The notes: generated from the letters alone by a model not told the origin. DNA of 64,000 bases from Bacteroidota bacterium (GCA_030835135.1 JAUQWO010000076.1:141102-205101), one strand, 5' to 3'; shown: positions 8,920 to 18,507, counted from the stretch's first letter. A program made the numbers and translations.

Positions 8920-9888
8920 TTACGCCGCGCCCGATGCCTTGCGGCGTTGCCGCCAGCGGTCCAGCGCGACCGCGATGACAATGATGACGCCGGTGACCAT
9001 TTCCTGGACCCAGTTGGGGAGGCCCATCTGGGCACACCCGGACCGGATGACGGTCATGATGAGCGCGCCGACGATCGTGCCGGCGATCGAGCCTTCGCCG
9101 CCATTGAGGCTGCCTCCGCCGATGACGACGGCGGCGATCACATCGAGTTCGACGCCCGACGCGACGGTGGGATCGCCCACCGTGAGTCGTGAGAATTGCA
9201 GGATGCCTGCGACGCCGGCAAATGCGCCCCCGAGCGAATACACGATCACCTTCACACGGTCCACCGGTACACCGCACAGGCGGGCCGTCTGTTCATTGGA
9301 CCCGATCGCGATGATGTGCCGGCCGAGCCGCGTATAGAGGAGGACGCCGGCAACGAGGAACGCGAGGGCGATGGCCAGCCAGACCCCCCACGGTACGATG
9401 CGCCAGCCTTCGCCCTGCGGAAGAGCAGCCAGCAGTTCCTTCAGCCAGGTGAGCGGGGCATCGATCTTCTGTTCGTGCGCGAACCCCTTGGCCGCACCGC
9501 GCACGACGAGGAGCGTCCCCAGGGTGACGATGAACGGCACGACCTTGAGCCGCGTGACCAGGTAGCCATTGAGGAACCCGCAGAGCAACCCGGTGGCGAT
9601 CCCGCCGAGAGCGGCGACGATGGGGGGGAGCCCGGCCTGGAGCAATGCCGCCGTGATGACCGTGACGAGCGCGATCATGGAACCCACGGAGAGGTCGATG
9701 CCCCCGGCGATGATGATGAGCGTCATGCCGAGCGCCGCAGTGCCGACGATCGCCGTCTGCCGCGCGATGGTCTCGAGATTGTTCAAGGAGGAGAAGCTCG
9801 CCGGTCCCGCGACCGCAAAGAGCGCGAAGATCAGTATGAGTCCGATGAGCGGACCGAGTGTCTGGGCAAGTGAGGATGAGCGTTTCAT
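8920..9888 (-). CDS. Sugar ABC transporter permease (RbsC-like)
   Basis: 322 aa, inner-membrane permease of a ribose/xylose/galactose-type (CUT2) ABC importer, with 8-10 hydrophobic segments. The family motif 'IIIAGGIDLSVGSMIAL' lies near residues 57-73, and a second conserved block 'VIGGGSLNGGEGSIAGTIVG' lies near the C-terminus. I place the start at 9888 because its ATG overlaps the TGA of the ATPase gene (ATGA), giving translational coupling. A longer frame running further upstream lies wholly inside the ATPase gene. Substrate is not readable; pentoses such as arabinose or ribose are plausible from the GH51 enzyme upstream. Confidence 0.92.
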   Translation of the reverse strand: MKRSSSLAQTLGPLIGLILIFALFAVAGPASFSSLNNLETIARQTAIVGTAALGMTLIIIAGGIDLSVGSMIALVTVITAALLQAGLPPIVAALGGIATGLLCGFLNGYLVTRLKVVPFIVTLGTLLVVRGAAKGFAHEQKIDAPLTWLKELLAALPQGEGWRIVPWGVWLAIALAFLVAGVLLYTRLGRHIIAIGSNEQTARLCGVPVDRVKVIVYSLGGAFAGVAGILQFSRLTVGDPTVASGVELDVIAAVVIGGGSLNGGEGSIAGTIVGALIMTVIRSGCAQMGLPNWVQEMVTGVIIVIAVALDRWRQRRKASGAA

Positions 9889-11414
9889 GCGGGCGTCCCC
9901 TGTCCTGTCGCTGCGAGCAGCAGCGTGTGTTCGGTCCATGCTGATGCCGGGCGTGCGGGTCCGAGCGTACCACGGTGCATCACCGCGATCCGGTCGCACA
10001 CGCCGAGCAGTTCCGGCAGATAGCTGCTGACCAGCAGGATGGCCCTCGGCTGGATGTCATGCTCCGGGTCGCCCGCCGCCAGACGGTCGATCAGTTCGTA
10101 GATCTGTGATTTGCTCGCGACATCGATGCCGCGTGTCGGTTCGTCGAGGAGGAGGATATCCACCTTCTCATGCAGCAGTCGGGCGATCGCCACCTTCTGC
10201 TGGTTGCCGCCGGAAAGCGTGCGGACCTCCTGGTCCGGTCCGCGGGTGCGGATGCCGAGCCGATCGATCCACTCCCGTGCCACCGTCTCGATGTGCCGCG
10301 GGTGGACGATGCCGAGCGGGCTGGCATCGTGCGACAGATTCATCGTGATATTGCTGGCGATGCTCAGCGATCCCGCGAGGCCCTCGGTGGCACGGTCCTC
10401 GCTCACCATGCCCGCCCCCTGCTGCCAGCGATCTCTCGGCGTGGCCCATCCGCTATGTACCCGGACGGTGATCTCACCGCTCGCGACCGGATCGAGTCCG
10501 AACAGCGTACGGAGCAATTCGGTGCGGCCCGCGCCCACGAGTCCGGCGAGACCGAGCACCTCACCGCGGCGCAGGTCGAAGGTCGCGTTCACGGGTTTCG
10601 GGGCGGCGCCGATCCCGACGGCATGGATCATCACCTCGCCGGGCGTGCGCGTCGAGCGGGGATACAGCTGCTCGAGCTTGCGGCCGATCATGAGGTTGAC
10701 GATCTCTTCGATGCTGTGTTCCGCGATCGCGCCGGACCCGGCGGTCTGACCATCGCGCAGGACCGTGAACTTGTCCGCGATGCGTTTCACTTCTTCGAGG
10801 AAATGCGAGATGTAGACGATCGCGTGTCCCTTGCTGCGGAGCGTATCGAGGACACCGAAGAGGTGATCGATGTCGGCGAGCGTGAGACTGCTGGTCGGTT
10901 CATCCAGGACGAGGATCTTGCACCCCACCGCGAGGGCACGGGCGATCTCGACGACCTGGCGTGTCGCGATCGGGAGGTCGCCCACGCGCGTCCGGGGCTC
11001 GAGCGAGCCATAACCGAGCATGGCAAGCGCCTCATGCGCACGGTCCCGGATCGCGGTGCGGTCGCGCAGACCGAACCGGATCGGCTCCATCCCCAGCATG
11101 ATGTTGTCCTCGACCGGGAGGTGCGGGGCGAGCGAGAGTTCCTGGTAGATCATGGCCACGCCGGCTTCGCGCGCGGCCTGTGTCGTCGCGGGAGCGAACG
11201 GTTGACCGTCCAGCAGCATCTCGCCTGCGTCGGGGCGGATGGCGCCCGCCAGCACCTTCATCAGGGTGCTCTTGCCGGCACCGTTCTCGCCGATGAGCGC
11301 ATGCACTTCGCCGGGCGCGACGGCAAGGTCCACGCCCTGCAATGCCGCGGTGGCACCAAAGCTCTTACGGATCCCCCGCATCGCGAAGCGGGGGGCCGGT
11401 GTCGCCTGCGTCAT
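9885..11414 (-). CDS. Sugar ABC transporter ATPase with two nucleotide-binding domains (RbsA/XylG-like)
   Basis: 509 aa, a fused tandem ATPase of the CUT2 family. The first P-loop is GENGAGKST (42-50) and the first Walker B is 'ILVLDEPTSSLT'. The second domain has a degenerate Walker A ('GLVGAGRTELLR') and an intact signature LSGGNQQKVAIARLL, the normal pattern for RbsA-like proteins. The ATG at 11414 overlaps the stop of the binding-protein gene (ATGA) and is preferred over a GTG at 11423. It also overlaps the permease gene by 4 bp at its 3' end. Gene order is binding protein-ATPase-permease. Confidence 0.93.
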   Translation of the reverse strand: MTQATPAPRFAMRGIRKSFGATAALQGVDLAVAPGEVHALIGENGAGKSTLMKVLAGAIRPDAGEMLLDGQPFAPATTQAAREAGVAMIYQELSLAPHLPVEDNIMLGMEPIRFGLRDRTAIRDRAHEALAMLGYGSLEPRTRVGDLPIATRQVVEIARALAVGCKILVLDEPTSSLTLADIDHLFGVLDTLRSKGHAIVYISHFLEEVKRIADKFTVLRDGQTAGSGAIAEHSIEEIVNLMIGRKLEQLYPRSTRTPGEVMIHAVGIGAAPKPVNATFDLRRGEVLGLAGLVGAGRTELLRTLFGLDPVASGEITVRVHSGWATPRDRWQQGAGMVSEDRATEGLAGSLSIASNITMNLSHDASPLGIVHPRHIETVAREWIDRLGIRTRGPDQEVRTLSGGNQQKVAIARLLHEKVDILLLDEPTRGIDVASKSQIYELIDRLAAGDPEHDIQPRAILLVSSYLPELLGVCDRIAVMHRGTLGPARPASAWTEHTLLLAATGQGTPA

Positions 11415-12409
11415 TCCAGCCACCGTGTCAGGTCCGGTTCAATGAGGTCCTTCATGTCAGGCCTGTTGATGTTTTCCGGCGTCACCAGGGTGACACCGGT
11501 ATCGATGCGCTTCTCGACCTTCTCTCCGCGCAGATGACTGATCACGGTCTTGACGCCGATATATCCCATGGACATCGGATTCTGGACCACGAATGCGTTC
11601 AGCTGGCCGCTCCGGAGGGCTTCCACGAGCTTGGGCGAGGCATCGAAGCCGACGAACGTGATCTTGCCTGCGTGGCCACCATCCTGGAGGGCACGGAGCA
11701 TGCCGAACGTCGTGGATTCATTCGGCGTGAAGATGCCGTCGATCGTGAGGGCGCCCGACTTGTCCGTCAGCGGTGCAAGGACATTCTCGCTCATGCGGTA
11801 GGCCGACTCGACCGTCGGGCCGCCGTACTGATTCGAACTGACCACGGTGATCCCCGGTGCCTCGGCGATCGTCTCGAGGAACCCGCGCTCGCGGTTCGTG
11901 GTGCTTGCGCCGCCTTCCATCACCCGGAGCATGATCACTCTGCCTTTGCCGTGCAACAGCCGGATCAGTTCCTGGGCCCCCATCTTTCCACCGAGGTAAT
12001 TATCCGTGGCCGCGAAACTGACGTAGTCGTCGCTCTTGAGGTCGGAGTCGATGATCACGACCGGGATCCCTGCGGCCCTGGCGTTCGCCACCGGACCGCG
12101 GAGGGCGATGTCGTCGAGAGGTGCGAGCACGATCCCTGAAACGCCGCGGCTGATGAAATCCTCCATCACGGAGATCTGTTGCTCCCGGTCGTCCTCCCGC
12201 ATCGGGCCTTTCCAGATGATCTCGACGTTCATTTCGCGTCCGGCCTTGACCGCACCCGCATGGATGGACCTCCAGAATTCGTGGGTCGTGCCCTTCGGCA
12301 CGACGGCGATGGTCAACTTCCCGGATGTTGCGGAACCTTCACGTTTGCCGCAGCCTGCCATCATGACCACGGTCAGGAGGATGAAAGGCACAACGAGGCG
12401 GAACTTCAT
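11411..12409 (-). CDS. Periplasmic sugar-binding lipoprotein of a CUT2 ABC transporter (RbsB-like)
   Basis: 332 aa. The signal peptide ends in a lipobox, MAGC with C20 as the lipidated residue. The rest is a type I periplasmic-binding fold, with LacI/RbsB-like blocks such as 'GTTHEFWRSIHAGAVKAG' near residues 40-57, 'GVSGIVLAPLDD', 'VIIDSDLKSDDYVSFAATDN' and 'GFDASPKLVEALRSGQLNAF'. It delivers a monosaccharide to the permease encoded downstream. It is the first transporter gene and lies 56 bp past a small membrane-protein gene, within a long minus-strand run of glycosidase genes. Ligand identity cannot be read directly. Confidence 0.92.
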   Translation of the reverse strand: MKFRLVVPFILLTVVMMAGCGKREGSATSGKLTIAVVPKGTTHEFWRSIHAGAVKAGREMNVEIIWKGPMREDDREQQISVMEDFISRGVSGIVLAPLDDIALRGPVANARAAGIPVVIIDSDLKSDDYVSFAATDNYLGGKMGAQELIRLLHGKGRVIMLRVMEGGASTTNRERGFLETIAEAPGITVVSSNQYGGPTVESAYRMSENVLAPLTDKSGALTIDGIFTPNESTTFGMLRALQDGGHAGKITFVGFDASPKLVEALRSGQLNAFVVQNPMSMGYIGVKTVISHLRGEKVEKRIDTGVTLVTPENINRPDMKDLIEPDLTRWLE

Positions 12410-12465
12410 GAGTGAACCCTTTCGCCAATGAAGAGATCGTGTGTGTACACCGTGTGTCGCCAGGT

Positions 12466-12918
12466 TCAGGGGCCGTAGAGCAGGTACGTCACCACGCTGG
12501 CGACGTAGGCCGACAGGCCAATGACCAGAAGGCCAAGTTCAACGAAGTACAGGCGCGTCTTGTGATTCCGGTAGCGGATGATCCGGACCAGGGTCTCCCG
12601 GGAGTCATCGCCGAGGAATTGCGTGGTCCACCGGATCCGGAGGCCTCCCAGGAGCAGGATGACCACGGCCGAAAGGACGAAGACGATGCCGAGTGCCATA
12701 CTATATCTGGCGAACAGATTCGTCTGCGCGATCTTCGGCCCGGAAAACCCCGTGATCGTCAGCGCGAGTGTCGCAAGGGTGAGAAGCAGCTGGGACCGTG
12801 CCTGGATGACGTCGAAGTGATGACGCATGAATTCGATCGCTTCGCCAAGCCGGCGCTCACCCGTGAACAGGTCCAGGAGGCGGGATGCCTCCTCTTCGGC
12901 ACCGAGCGGGCGGTCCAC
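12466..12918 (-). CDS. Small membrane protein of unknown function
   Basis: 150 aa with two clear hydrophobic blocks, about residues 45-60 plus 70-93 and 122-147, connected by a basic segment (RIIRYRNHKTR). The N-terminal ~35 residues are charged and probably cytoplasmic. It begins with GTG, two bases after the stop of the GH47 gene, so it is probably co-transcribed. The frame is open further upstream inside GH47 without an ATG, so the start is tentative. I do not recognise the family. Confidence 0.6.
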   Translation of the reverse strand: MDRPLGAEEEASRLLDLFTGERRLGEAIEFMRHHFDVIQARSQLLLTLATLALTITGFSGPKIAQTNLFARYSMALGIVFVLSAVVILLLGGLRIRWTTQFLGDDSRETLVRIIRYRNHKTRLYFVELGLLVIGLSAYVASVVTYLLYGP

Positions 12919-12920
12919 GA

Positions 12921-14288
12921 CTACCAGGTCTTTCTCAACGGATGGGCCTCTGTATTGAAGAAGAGTCCATCGAGGTTCACTGTATTCTCGGGCGCGAACA
13001 GGAGATAAAGATACTTCAGTGTTTCAGCAAGGAAGTAGGTCTCCATCCGGTCCATCTTCTCCTTCGTGACCACATTCTTCAACTCCGCATATCCGCCATC
13101 GGTGCGGCAATATGCTTCCAGGCTGTCCAGGAAGACCTTGCCCATTGCCAGATAACGCTGATCTCCGGTGGCCCGGTACAGGTAGAACGCCGATTCCATG
13201 ATCTCCGGGTTCAGATAGTATCCGGGCTTGACCGCTTTCATCGTGGTGTAGTCGAACTCCGCCGGTTCAAGGCCATGGCGCTTCCACATCGTGAAGAACG
13301 ACTCCTGGAGCGCGGCCGCCTGCTTCGAGTCGCCCGCCAGGACCAACACCGCGGGATAGAATGCATCCAATGCGCCGGCGATGGTTGCCGTGCGCTTGCC
13401 GGTGTTCATATCCACGCGGCCATACCAGAGTCCCGATGCTGTGGAATCCGCAACGTACGTCTTCAGTGCCGCTTGTGCCTCACGCCAGATCGCCAGGCAA
13501 TCCGTATCCTCGAACATGAGGGCACCCTTGACGAGATACTCAAAGTACGAATCGATGCACGCGGAAATGTGGGAAGTCGTTCCCGTCCATTCCCCGGACA
13601 CGCAGTCGATCCCGTCGCCATAGAGTCCGATATCCGATCGGCGTTCATACAGGTTCAGCAGCGCATACTTCGCATAGTTGTAATACTTTGCCTCTCCCGT
13701 GAGCCGCGTGAGCGTCCCAAACTCGATCAGGTAGGTGCCGATCTCCGCGGGATTGGTTTTCGTGCCACGGACGGCGCCGGTCCTGAGATTGACCTCCACG
13801 TACGGCAAGCCGGTGGGCGACTGGAAGATCGGTATCAATCTGTCCCCGAGATCCCGGGCAAGCTTCAGGAACCGCTCGTCTCCCGTGAGCTGGTAGCTCG
13901 AAAGGAGCCCCCCCAGGAGACGGATATTGATCTCGAACGCCTTCACGTACATGTCGTGATCGAACGACAGGTGGGTGAGGATGTATTCGCGGGTGGAATC
14001 GGCCTCGGCCTTGAACCCCATCAGGATCATGGTATCCAGGGCATCGATCTGGGCCATCAGCAGGGGGGCGCTGTACCAATTGAACCCGGTCTTGCTGATG
14101 GGCCGGAGGGCATCGTGGCCCCACGCATACTTCTTGTAGCCGGTCCAGGCATGGGCGAATTCCTCGCGCACGCTCGCAGCGAGGCGTTCTTTCTCCTCGG
14201 GGGAAAATGTGCTCTGTGCCGTGGCCGTCGGGGCACCGGCGCACAGAATGATGCTCAGCAGGATGAGGGCAGAGGCCGTCGAACGCAT
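12921..14288 (-). CDS. Secreted class I alpha-1,2-mannosidase (GH47)
   Basis: 455 aa with a signal peptide ending near residue 24 (TATAQ). GH47 enzymes are inverting, calcium-dependent exo-alpha-1,2-mannosidases on an (alpha/alpha)7 barrel. The N-terminal signature 'HAWTGYKKYAWGHDAL' is at 46-61. Candidate catalytic residues match the family: E119 in 'AFEINIRLLGGLL', D246 in 'ACIDSYFEYL', and E365 in 'PEIMESAFYLYRATGD'. The calcium-binding threonine is T446 in the C-terminal NTEAHP. The start is the ATG at 14288; the frame extends far upstream but only into the previous gene. GH47 is mostly eukaryotic and is scattered in bacteria, so a complete, secreted copy is notable. It suggests that mannose-bearing glycans or glycoproteins are among the targets. 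Confidence 0.93.
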   Translation of the reverse strand: MRSTASALILLSIILCAGAPTATAQSTFSPEEKERLAASVREEFAHAWTGYKKYAWGHDALRPISKTGFNWYSAPLLMAQIDALDTMILMGFKAEADSTREYILTHLSFDHDMYVKAFEINIRLLGGLLSSYQLTGDERFLKLARDLGDRLIPIFQSPTGLPYVEVNLRTGAVRGTKTNPAEIGTYLIEFGTLTRLTGEAKYYNYAKYALLNLYERRSDIGLYGDGIDCVSGEWTGTTSHISACIDSYFEYLVKGALMFEDTDCLAIWREAQAALKTYVADSTASGLWYGRVDMNTGKRTATIAGALDAFYPAVLVLAGDSKQAAALQESFFTMWKRHGLEPAEFDYTTMKAVKPGYYLNPEIMESAFYLYRATGDQRYLAMGKVFLDSLEAYCRTDGGYAELKNVVTKEKMDRMETYFLAETLKYLYLLFAPENTVNLDGLFFNTEAHPLRKTW

Positions 14289-14356
14289 GGGACACTTCCG
14301 GAATGGAGAAAACTGGTGTTTCAGAATATACATAAAGAAAGGTCTCGGGGAAACTG

Positions 14357-16990
14357 TTATCTTTTGCGAACGAACGTGAAGGACACCGCCCTGCCGGGGG
14401 GGATCTCGATGGCGGCAGCATCTCCTCCGGATACCGGACGGAAGCCAAGAGCCCGAAGAGACTCCAGGTGCAGCACCACCCGGCTCCGGCCGTTCAGACC
14501 CTGCACCGGCCCGATCTGTACGGTCGCTGCCTCTCCGTCCGCCGCGATGTCGAGCGATAGATCCACGCGGCCGAGGAGCGACCCCCCCTTCGCTATCGAA
14601 GTCCGTGCACCGGGTACGAGCCACGCTGCGGGGATCCCATCGAGGAGGTGCAACGTGGTGCCGCGTTCACGCATAACGAACGAGCGCACGGCCTGGACAA
14701 AGAACGCCGCAGCTTCGGCATTCGCCATGTCACCGGACGTCCCGGGACCGACCTCCCTGGGCTGCTGCTCTTCGACCCATGTCCCCAGCGGCGTTGCGTG
14801 GTCCGCATAGGCCTGGAGCAGCGCATAGGCCGTGGCCCCGTTCCGCCGGTATACGTGTGCGAGCGCATGGATGCCACCCAGCCACCCCCAGATCCCGTCC
14901 TGCATCCAACCGCTTCCCACAATGATCCCCTCACGCGTGGTGCTGTCCAGCATGGTGAGCGTCGACCGCACGGCGCTTTCGACAACGGGGTCATCGCTAT
15001 AGAAGATCTCGGCGTACGGGATCGGAAGGAGGAAGGCGTACTGTCCACGCTGCGGCGGGATCCCCTGTGTCGTATCGCCGATTCCGACGGGAAGGTAGGG
15101 AAGCCCGCGGGCATCCACGGTCATGTCACGCCGGATCGCGATGCGCGCTGCGTCGGTCATGCTCTGGCGGAGGGTGGACCAGTGGGCCACATCACGCACG
15201 AATCCGAGGCGCGATCCCGCTTCGATGGCATGATCGAGAGCGATCAGGGTCCACCAGACCGTCCCGAAGTCCGCGGTGCGGTGTGCGATGCCGCCATCGA
15301 CGAACCCCGGAGGCATCAACCCTGCATACGGCGCGTCCGGCACGTCGCGCGTCGTGCGCTGCACGTCATCGATCCAACCGATGCCCGCCCGCACGACATC
15401 CCAGTGACGGTGCAGCCATGCGTCGTTCCCGGCGAAGGAGGCATAGCGGCACATCATCGCGATGAAGACCGGCGTTTCGTTCAAGGCCTCCGAGGGACGG
15501 AGGACGACGAACTGTCCGTTCGGCCTCTGGAACTTCATGCCGTGCTCGAGCGCGCCGCGCACGGATGCCGTATCGCCCAGCATCAGCGCAACACTCCCGC
15601 TCAGGAACACATCGCCAAGCCAGAGGCCACGGTACACGCTGGGTCCGGGCTGGAATTGGATGCCGCCGTCCACACGGTCCCGGATCTGATAGATCGTCCG
15701 TGTGCTCGTCTCGAGAAGGTACTGCAAGCGGGGGTCCGGCACATGGATCACGCCGGCGGGGATGGTGCTCTGTGTGGTCCAATACCGGATCGCCCTGGCC
15801 TGCTCCTGCGCTGCATCGGGCATGCTGATGGGTCCGGAGGGCGCCGGCTTCCCCGTGAGGATCATCGCCGTCACGTGTTCCGAGCCCCGGGGGAAGTACA
15901 ATTGCAGGGTGTCGCCCGTCCGTGCGATGCGCGCGGCCTTCGGCTCGGTGACGACGAACGGCGCATCACCGGACAGCACCGCCCCCGTCCTGGCGTCGAT
16001 GCTGAGCGGTCGGCGTGACCGGATCGAGAGCATGGGCTGTCCGTTGCCTATGGTCCTGGCCACCAGCAGATCCTTCCGGGTCACCGGGGCCCACGCTTCC
16101 CATTCGCTCCCGCATTCGTGAACGAGCTCCGCGGATCTCCGCGCCGCTCCGGAGATCACATCCCCGGGGGTGACCGCAGCACCGGACGGAAAGATCCAGA
16201 ATGCATTCAGGATCACATTCGGATCGGGGCTCTCCGGTGCGGCATGGACCTCGATGGTGAGCCAACCGTTGCGGTCAGCATCCTTCCCCGTGAACAGATG
16301 GACCGATGGTGCGTTCCGTTGCCCGTCAGGCATGGGATCCACGACACGTGCAGGAGCACCCTCGACTTCCAGCGACTCGAGACGGGCCCGCCGTGTCCCC
16401 TTGTACGGTTCACAGAATCCGAGCGCTACGAGACGGCTCGATCCGGGTGGAACCTGGACCCGGTAGCGGATCGGACGGTTCGTCCCCCAGGCCACCGCAC
16501 GAAATGCAGGATCGGTCCCTGCCGGTGGCGACGCCCAGTACCGGGTTCCATTCAATCCGCCTGAACGTTGGATCCTTCCGCGTGCCGCCGGGAACGCCGA
16601 CGGAGCAGCGCGGGGAGGGATGATGGTGAATGCTTCTGCAACCAGTCCTTCGGCACCACGCCGTCGCTCTGTGCACGCGATGGGGACGTGGGGGTCATCA
16701 TACCACTGCGAGGTCACGGTGTCGGAGCCGTCCTTCAGGTGGAATCCGATCTCTGTGAGGGGTGTGGCGTACGGCCCGGGAGCGAAATCGTAGGCGAGCG
16801 AGCCGTCGCCGGTCACGAGCGGTTTGTGCCAGTCATCGGGCAACCCGATCGCATTCATGTGCCGTGCCGGCGCGAAGGGGAACGAGAGGCGGGCATCGCC
16901 GGTGCCGTCCCCGCGGGCCCACGCGGCCACGCTGATGAGCAGGAAACAGGTAATGAAAGAATACCGGATGGCGTGTGACCTGGAAGTCAT
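14357..16990 (-). CDS. Secreted six-hairpin glycosidase-like protein, family not identified
   Basis: 877 aa. The ATG at 16990 begins a typical signal peptide ('SFITCFLLISVAAWARG'). The N-terminal half is beta-rich, with a carbohydrate-binding/sandwich look. The C-terminal half from about residue 400 is an (alpha/alpha)6 toroid, with tryptophan-rich helices such as 'TVWWTLIALDHAIEAG' and 'GWMQDGIWGWLGGIHAL', and a 'SGDMANAEAAAFFVQAVR' block like that near the end of GH78-type enzymes. It then closes with a small beta domain. The arrangement resembles rhamnosidase-like or glucoamylase-like clans, but I cannot assign a GH family. It lies between the GH51 and GH47 genes (gaps 34 and 68 bp) and probably acts with them outside the inner membrane. 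Confidence 0.75.
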   Translation of the reverse strand: MTSRSHAIRYSFITCFLLISVAAWARGDGTGDARLSFPFAPARHMNAIGLPDDWHKPLVTGDGSLAYDFAPGPYATPLTEIGFHLKDGSDTVTSQWYDDPHVPIACTERRRGAEGLVAEAFTIIPPRAAPSAFPAARGRIQRSGGLNGTRYWASPPAGTDPAFRAVAWGTNRPIRYRVQVPPGSSRLVALGFCEPYKGTRRARLESLEVEGAPARVVDPMPDGQRNAPSVHLFTGKDADRNGWLTIEVHAAPESPDPNVILNAFWIFPSGAAVTPGDVISGAARRSAELVHECGSEWEAWAPVTRKDLLVARTIGNGQPMLSIRSRRPLSIDARTGAVLSGDAPFVVTEPKAARIARTGDTLQLYFPRGSEHVTAMILTGKPAPSGPISMPDAAQEQARAIRYWTTQSTIPAGVIHVPDPRLQYLLETSTRTIYQIRDRVDGGIQFQPGPSVYRGLWLGDVFLSGSVALMLGDTASVRGALEHGMKFQRPNGQFVVLRPSEALNETPVFIAMMCRYASFAGNDAWLHRHWDVVRAGIGWIDDVQRTTRDVPDAPYAGLMPPGFVDGGIAHRTADFGTVWWTLIALDHAIEAGSRLGFVRDVAHWSTLRQSMTDAARIAIRRDMTVDARGLPYLPVGIGDTTQGIPPQRGQYAFLLPIPYAEIFYSDDPVVESAVRSTLTMLDSTTREGIIVGSGWMQDGIWGWLGGIHALAHVYRRNGATAYALLQAYADHATPLGTWVEEQQPREVGPGTSGDMANAEAAAFFVQAVRSFVMRERGTTLHLLDGIPAAWLVPGARTSIAKGGSLLGRVDLSLDIAADGEAATVQIGPVQGLNGRSRVVLHLESLRALGFRPVSGGDAAAIEIPPGRAVSFTFVRKR

Positions 16991-17024
16991 GGCGTTCTTC
17001 TTTCTTGCAGTGCACTGCCCCGGA

Positions 17025-18506
17025 TCAGGGAATGGTGATCCGGAGATGCAGTATGGAAAGAGGCGGCATCGTCGCAACGATGGAGTCTCCGGCAACCACG
17101 GGCGTCACGGCATGCGGCACGATCCGCCCGGGGTCGGCAACGGTGTTGCAGGCATTGGGGTCAGCGTCAGCGATCTCTTCACCCGTGACCGCTCCGATGG
17201 ATGCGCCGGCCAGCTGCATCCGGATCGTGCGCGTCACCTCAGGGTCAGGGTTCGCGCATGTCACCACCACGGTGCGGTCGTCGCGCGATGCGGAAACCGA
17301 CAGTTCCCGTGATGGTGAGAGTGGGGATGCGATGCGCACCGCCGTCCTGTTCCGGTGTTCCTGCATCAGCATGAGGGTGTGGTAGGTCGGGGTACGGAGA
17401 CAGGCCTCCCCCGAAGTGAGGAGCGAGGCGTGCAGTACGTTCACGATCTGCGCGAGGTTGCACATGCCGAGTTTGTCCGCCTGCCGGTGAAAGAGATTGA
17501 GCCCGAGCGCGGCGGCGACCGCATCGCGCAGCGTGTTCTGTTGCCAGAACAATCCGTGTGCATCCTCGGTCTCCTGCTCGCTCAGGTCCCACGTGCCCCA
17601 CTCATCCACGAGCAGATCGATGGGCGGGATGCCCGCCCGTTCCGCGAACATGTTCAGGTAGGCACGCTGCTCGATGATGGCATGTTCCATGCCGTCGAAG
17701 CTCGCGAACTGGCTCCTGATCGCATCCGGGGTGTACCGGGTGGGGGCGCACCTCCCCCAACTATAATAGTGCATCGCGAAGCCATGGATCCGGGGCGTGA
17801 ACATCCGGCCGGTGGCCAGGGCTGTGAAGAACCTGCGTGTCCAGTCGGTGTCGTTGTTGTTCGGGCCGACGGCGATCAGGTACGGCGTCGTGCCGCCGCA
17901 CGTGGGGACGAACGTGCTGAACCGGGCATAGTGGGCCGCGTACTCTTCCGGGGTCATGTTCCCGCCGCACGCCCAGCTCTCGTTGCCGATGCCCCAGTAC
18001 CGCACGCCGAACGGCTCGCGCGCGCCATGAGCGATGCGCAGTGCCGCGAGTGTACTTCCTCCCGGGAGATTACAATATTCGACCCAGTCGCGCACTTCGG
18101 ACGGGGAACCGCTCCCCATGTTCGCCGCCACGTAGGGGCGAGCGCCGATGAGGGAACACAGGTGCATGAACTCGTGGGTCCCGAATCCATTGTCCTCGAT
18201 CGTGCCGCCCCAGGTGTGGTTCACGGTGTGCGGGCGTTGATCCGGCGGCCCGATCCCGTCGCGCCAGTGATACGCATCGGCGAAGCATCCACCCGGCCAC
18301 CGCAGCACGGGGACAGCGAGCGCACGGAGGAACTCCACGGCGCTTGCCCGGAGGCCATCGATGTTGGGGATCAGGCTGGTGCGCCCGACCCATATCCCGC
18401 CGTAGGTGGCCGTGCCGAGATGTTCGAGAAAATGTCCGTGCAACTCCGGCCGGATGAGGCCGATGGCATCGTTCACATGGACCGTGATCGGCGTTCGCAT
18501 CGTCAT
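17025..18506 (-). CDS. Alpha-L-arabinofuranosidase (GH51)
   Basis: 493 aa, the usual GH51 length, without a signal peptide, so cytoplasmic. It removes arabinofuranosyl residues from oligosaccharides after uptake. The acid/base glutamate is E176 in 'YWGIGNESWACGG' and the nucleophile is E302 in 'LLVDEWGTW'. The N-terminal 'GHFLEHLGTATYGGIWVG' and 'LRWPGGCFADAYHW' blocks are GH51 hallmarks. A C-terminal beta-sandwich follows. The ATG at 18506 lies one base past the stop of the sugar transporter gene, so transporter and enzyme look like one unit: import of arabino-oligosaccharide or arabinose followed by cleavage. Confidence 0.95.
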   Translation of the reverse strand: MTMRTPITVHVNDAIGLIRPELHGHFLEHLGTATYGGIWVGRTSLIPNIDGLRASAVEFLRALAVPVLRWPGGCFADAYHWRDGIGPPDQRPHTVNHTWGGTIEDNGFGTHEFMHLCSLIGARPYVAANMGSGSPSEVRDWVEYCNLPGGSTLAALRIAHGAREPFGVRYWGIGNESWACGGNMTPEEYAAHYARFSTFVPTCGGTTPYLIAVGPNNNDTDWTRRFFTALATGRMFTPRIHGFAMHYYSWGRCAPTRYTPDAIRSQFASFDGMEHAIIEQRAYLNMFAERAGIPPIDLLVDEWGTWDLSEQETEDAHGLFWQQNTLRDAVAAALGLNLFHRQADKLGMCNLAQIVNVLHASLLTSGEACLRTPTYHTLMLMQEHRNRTAVRIASPLSPSRELSVSASRDDRTVVVTCANPDPEVTRTIRMQLAGASIGAVTGEEIADADPNACNTVADPGRIVPHAVTPVVAGDSIVATMPPLSILHLRITIP

Positions 18507-18507
18507 G

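Noticed and set aside
9889-9999. Longer start for the ABC permease
   Set aside because: The extra 37 residues lie wholly inside the ATPase gene, whereas the ATG at 9888 makes a standard ATGA coupling.
14309-14323. Possible fourth operator upstream of GH47 (AAAACTGGTGTTTCA)
   Set aside because: The half-sites AAAAC and GTTTCA are there, but the spacer is 4 nt rather than 3 and the accompanying promoter is weak; not counted with the other sites.
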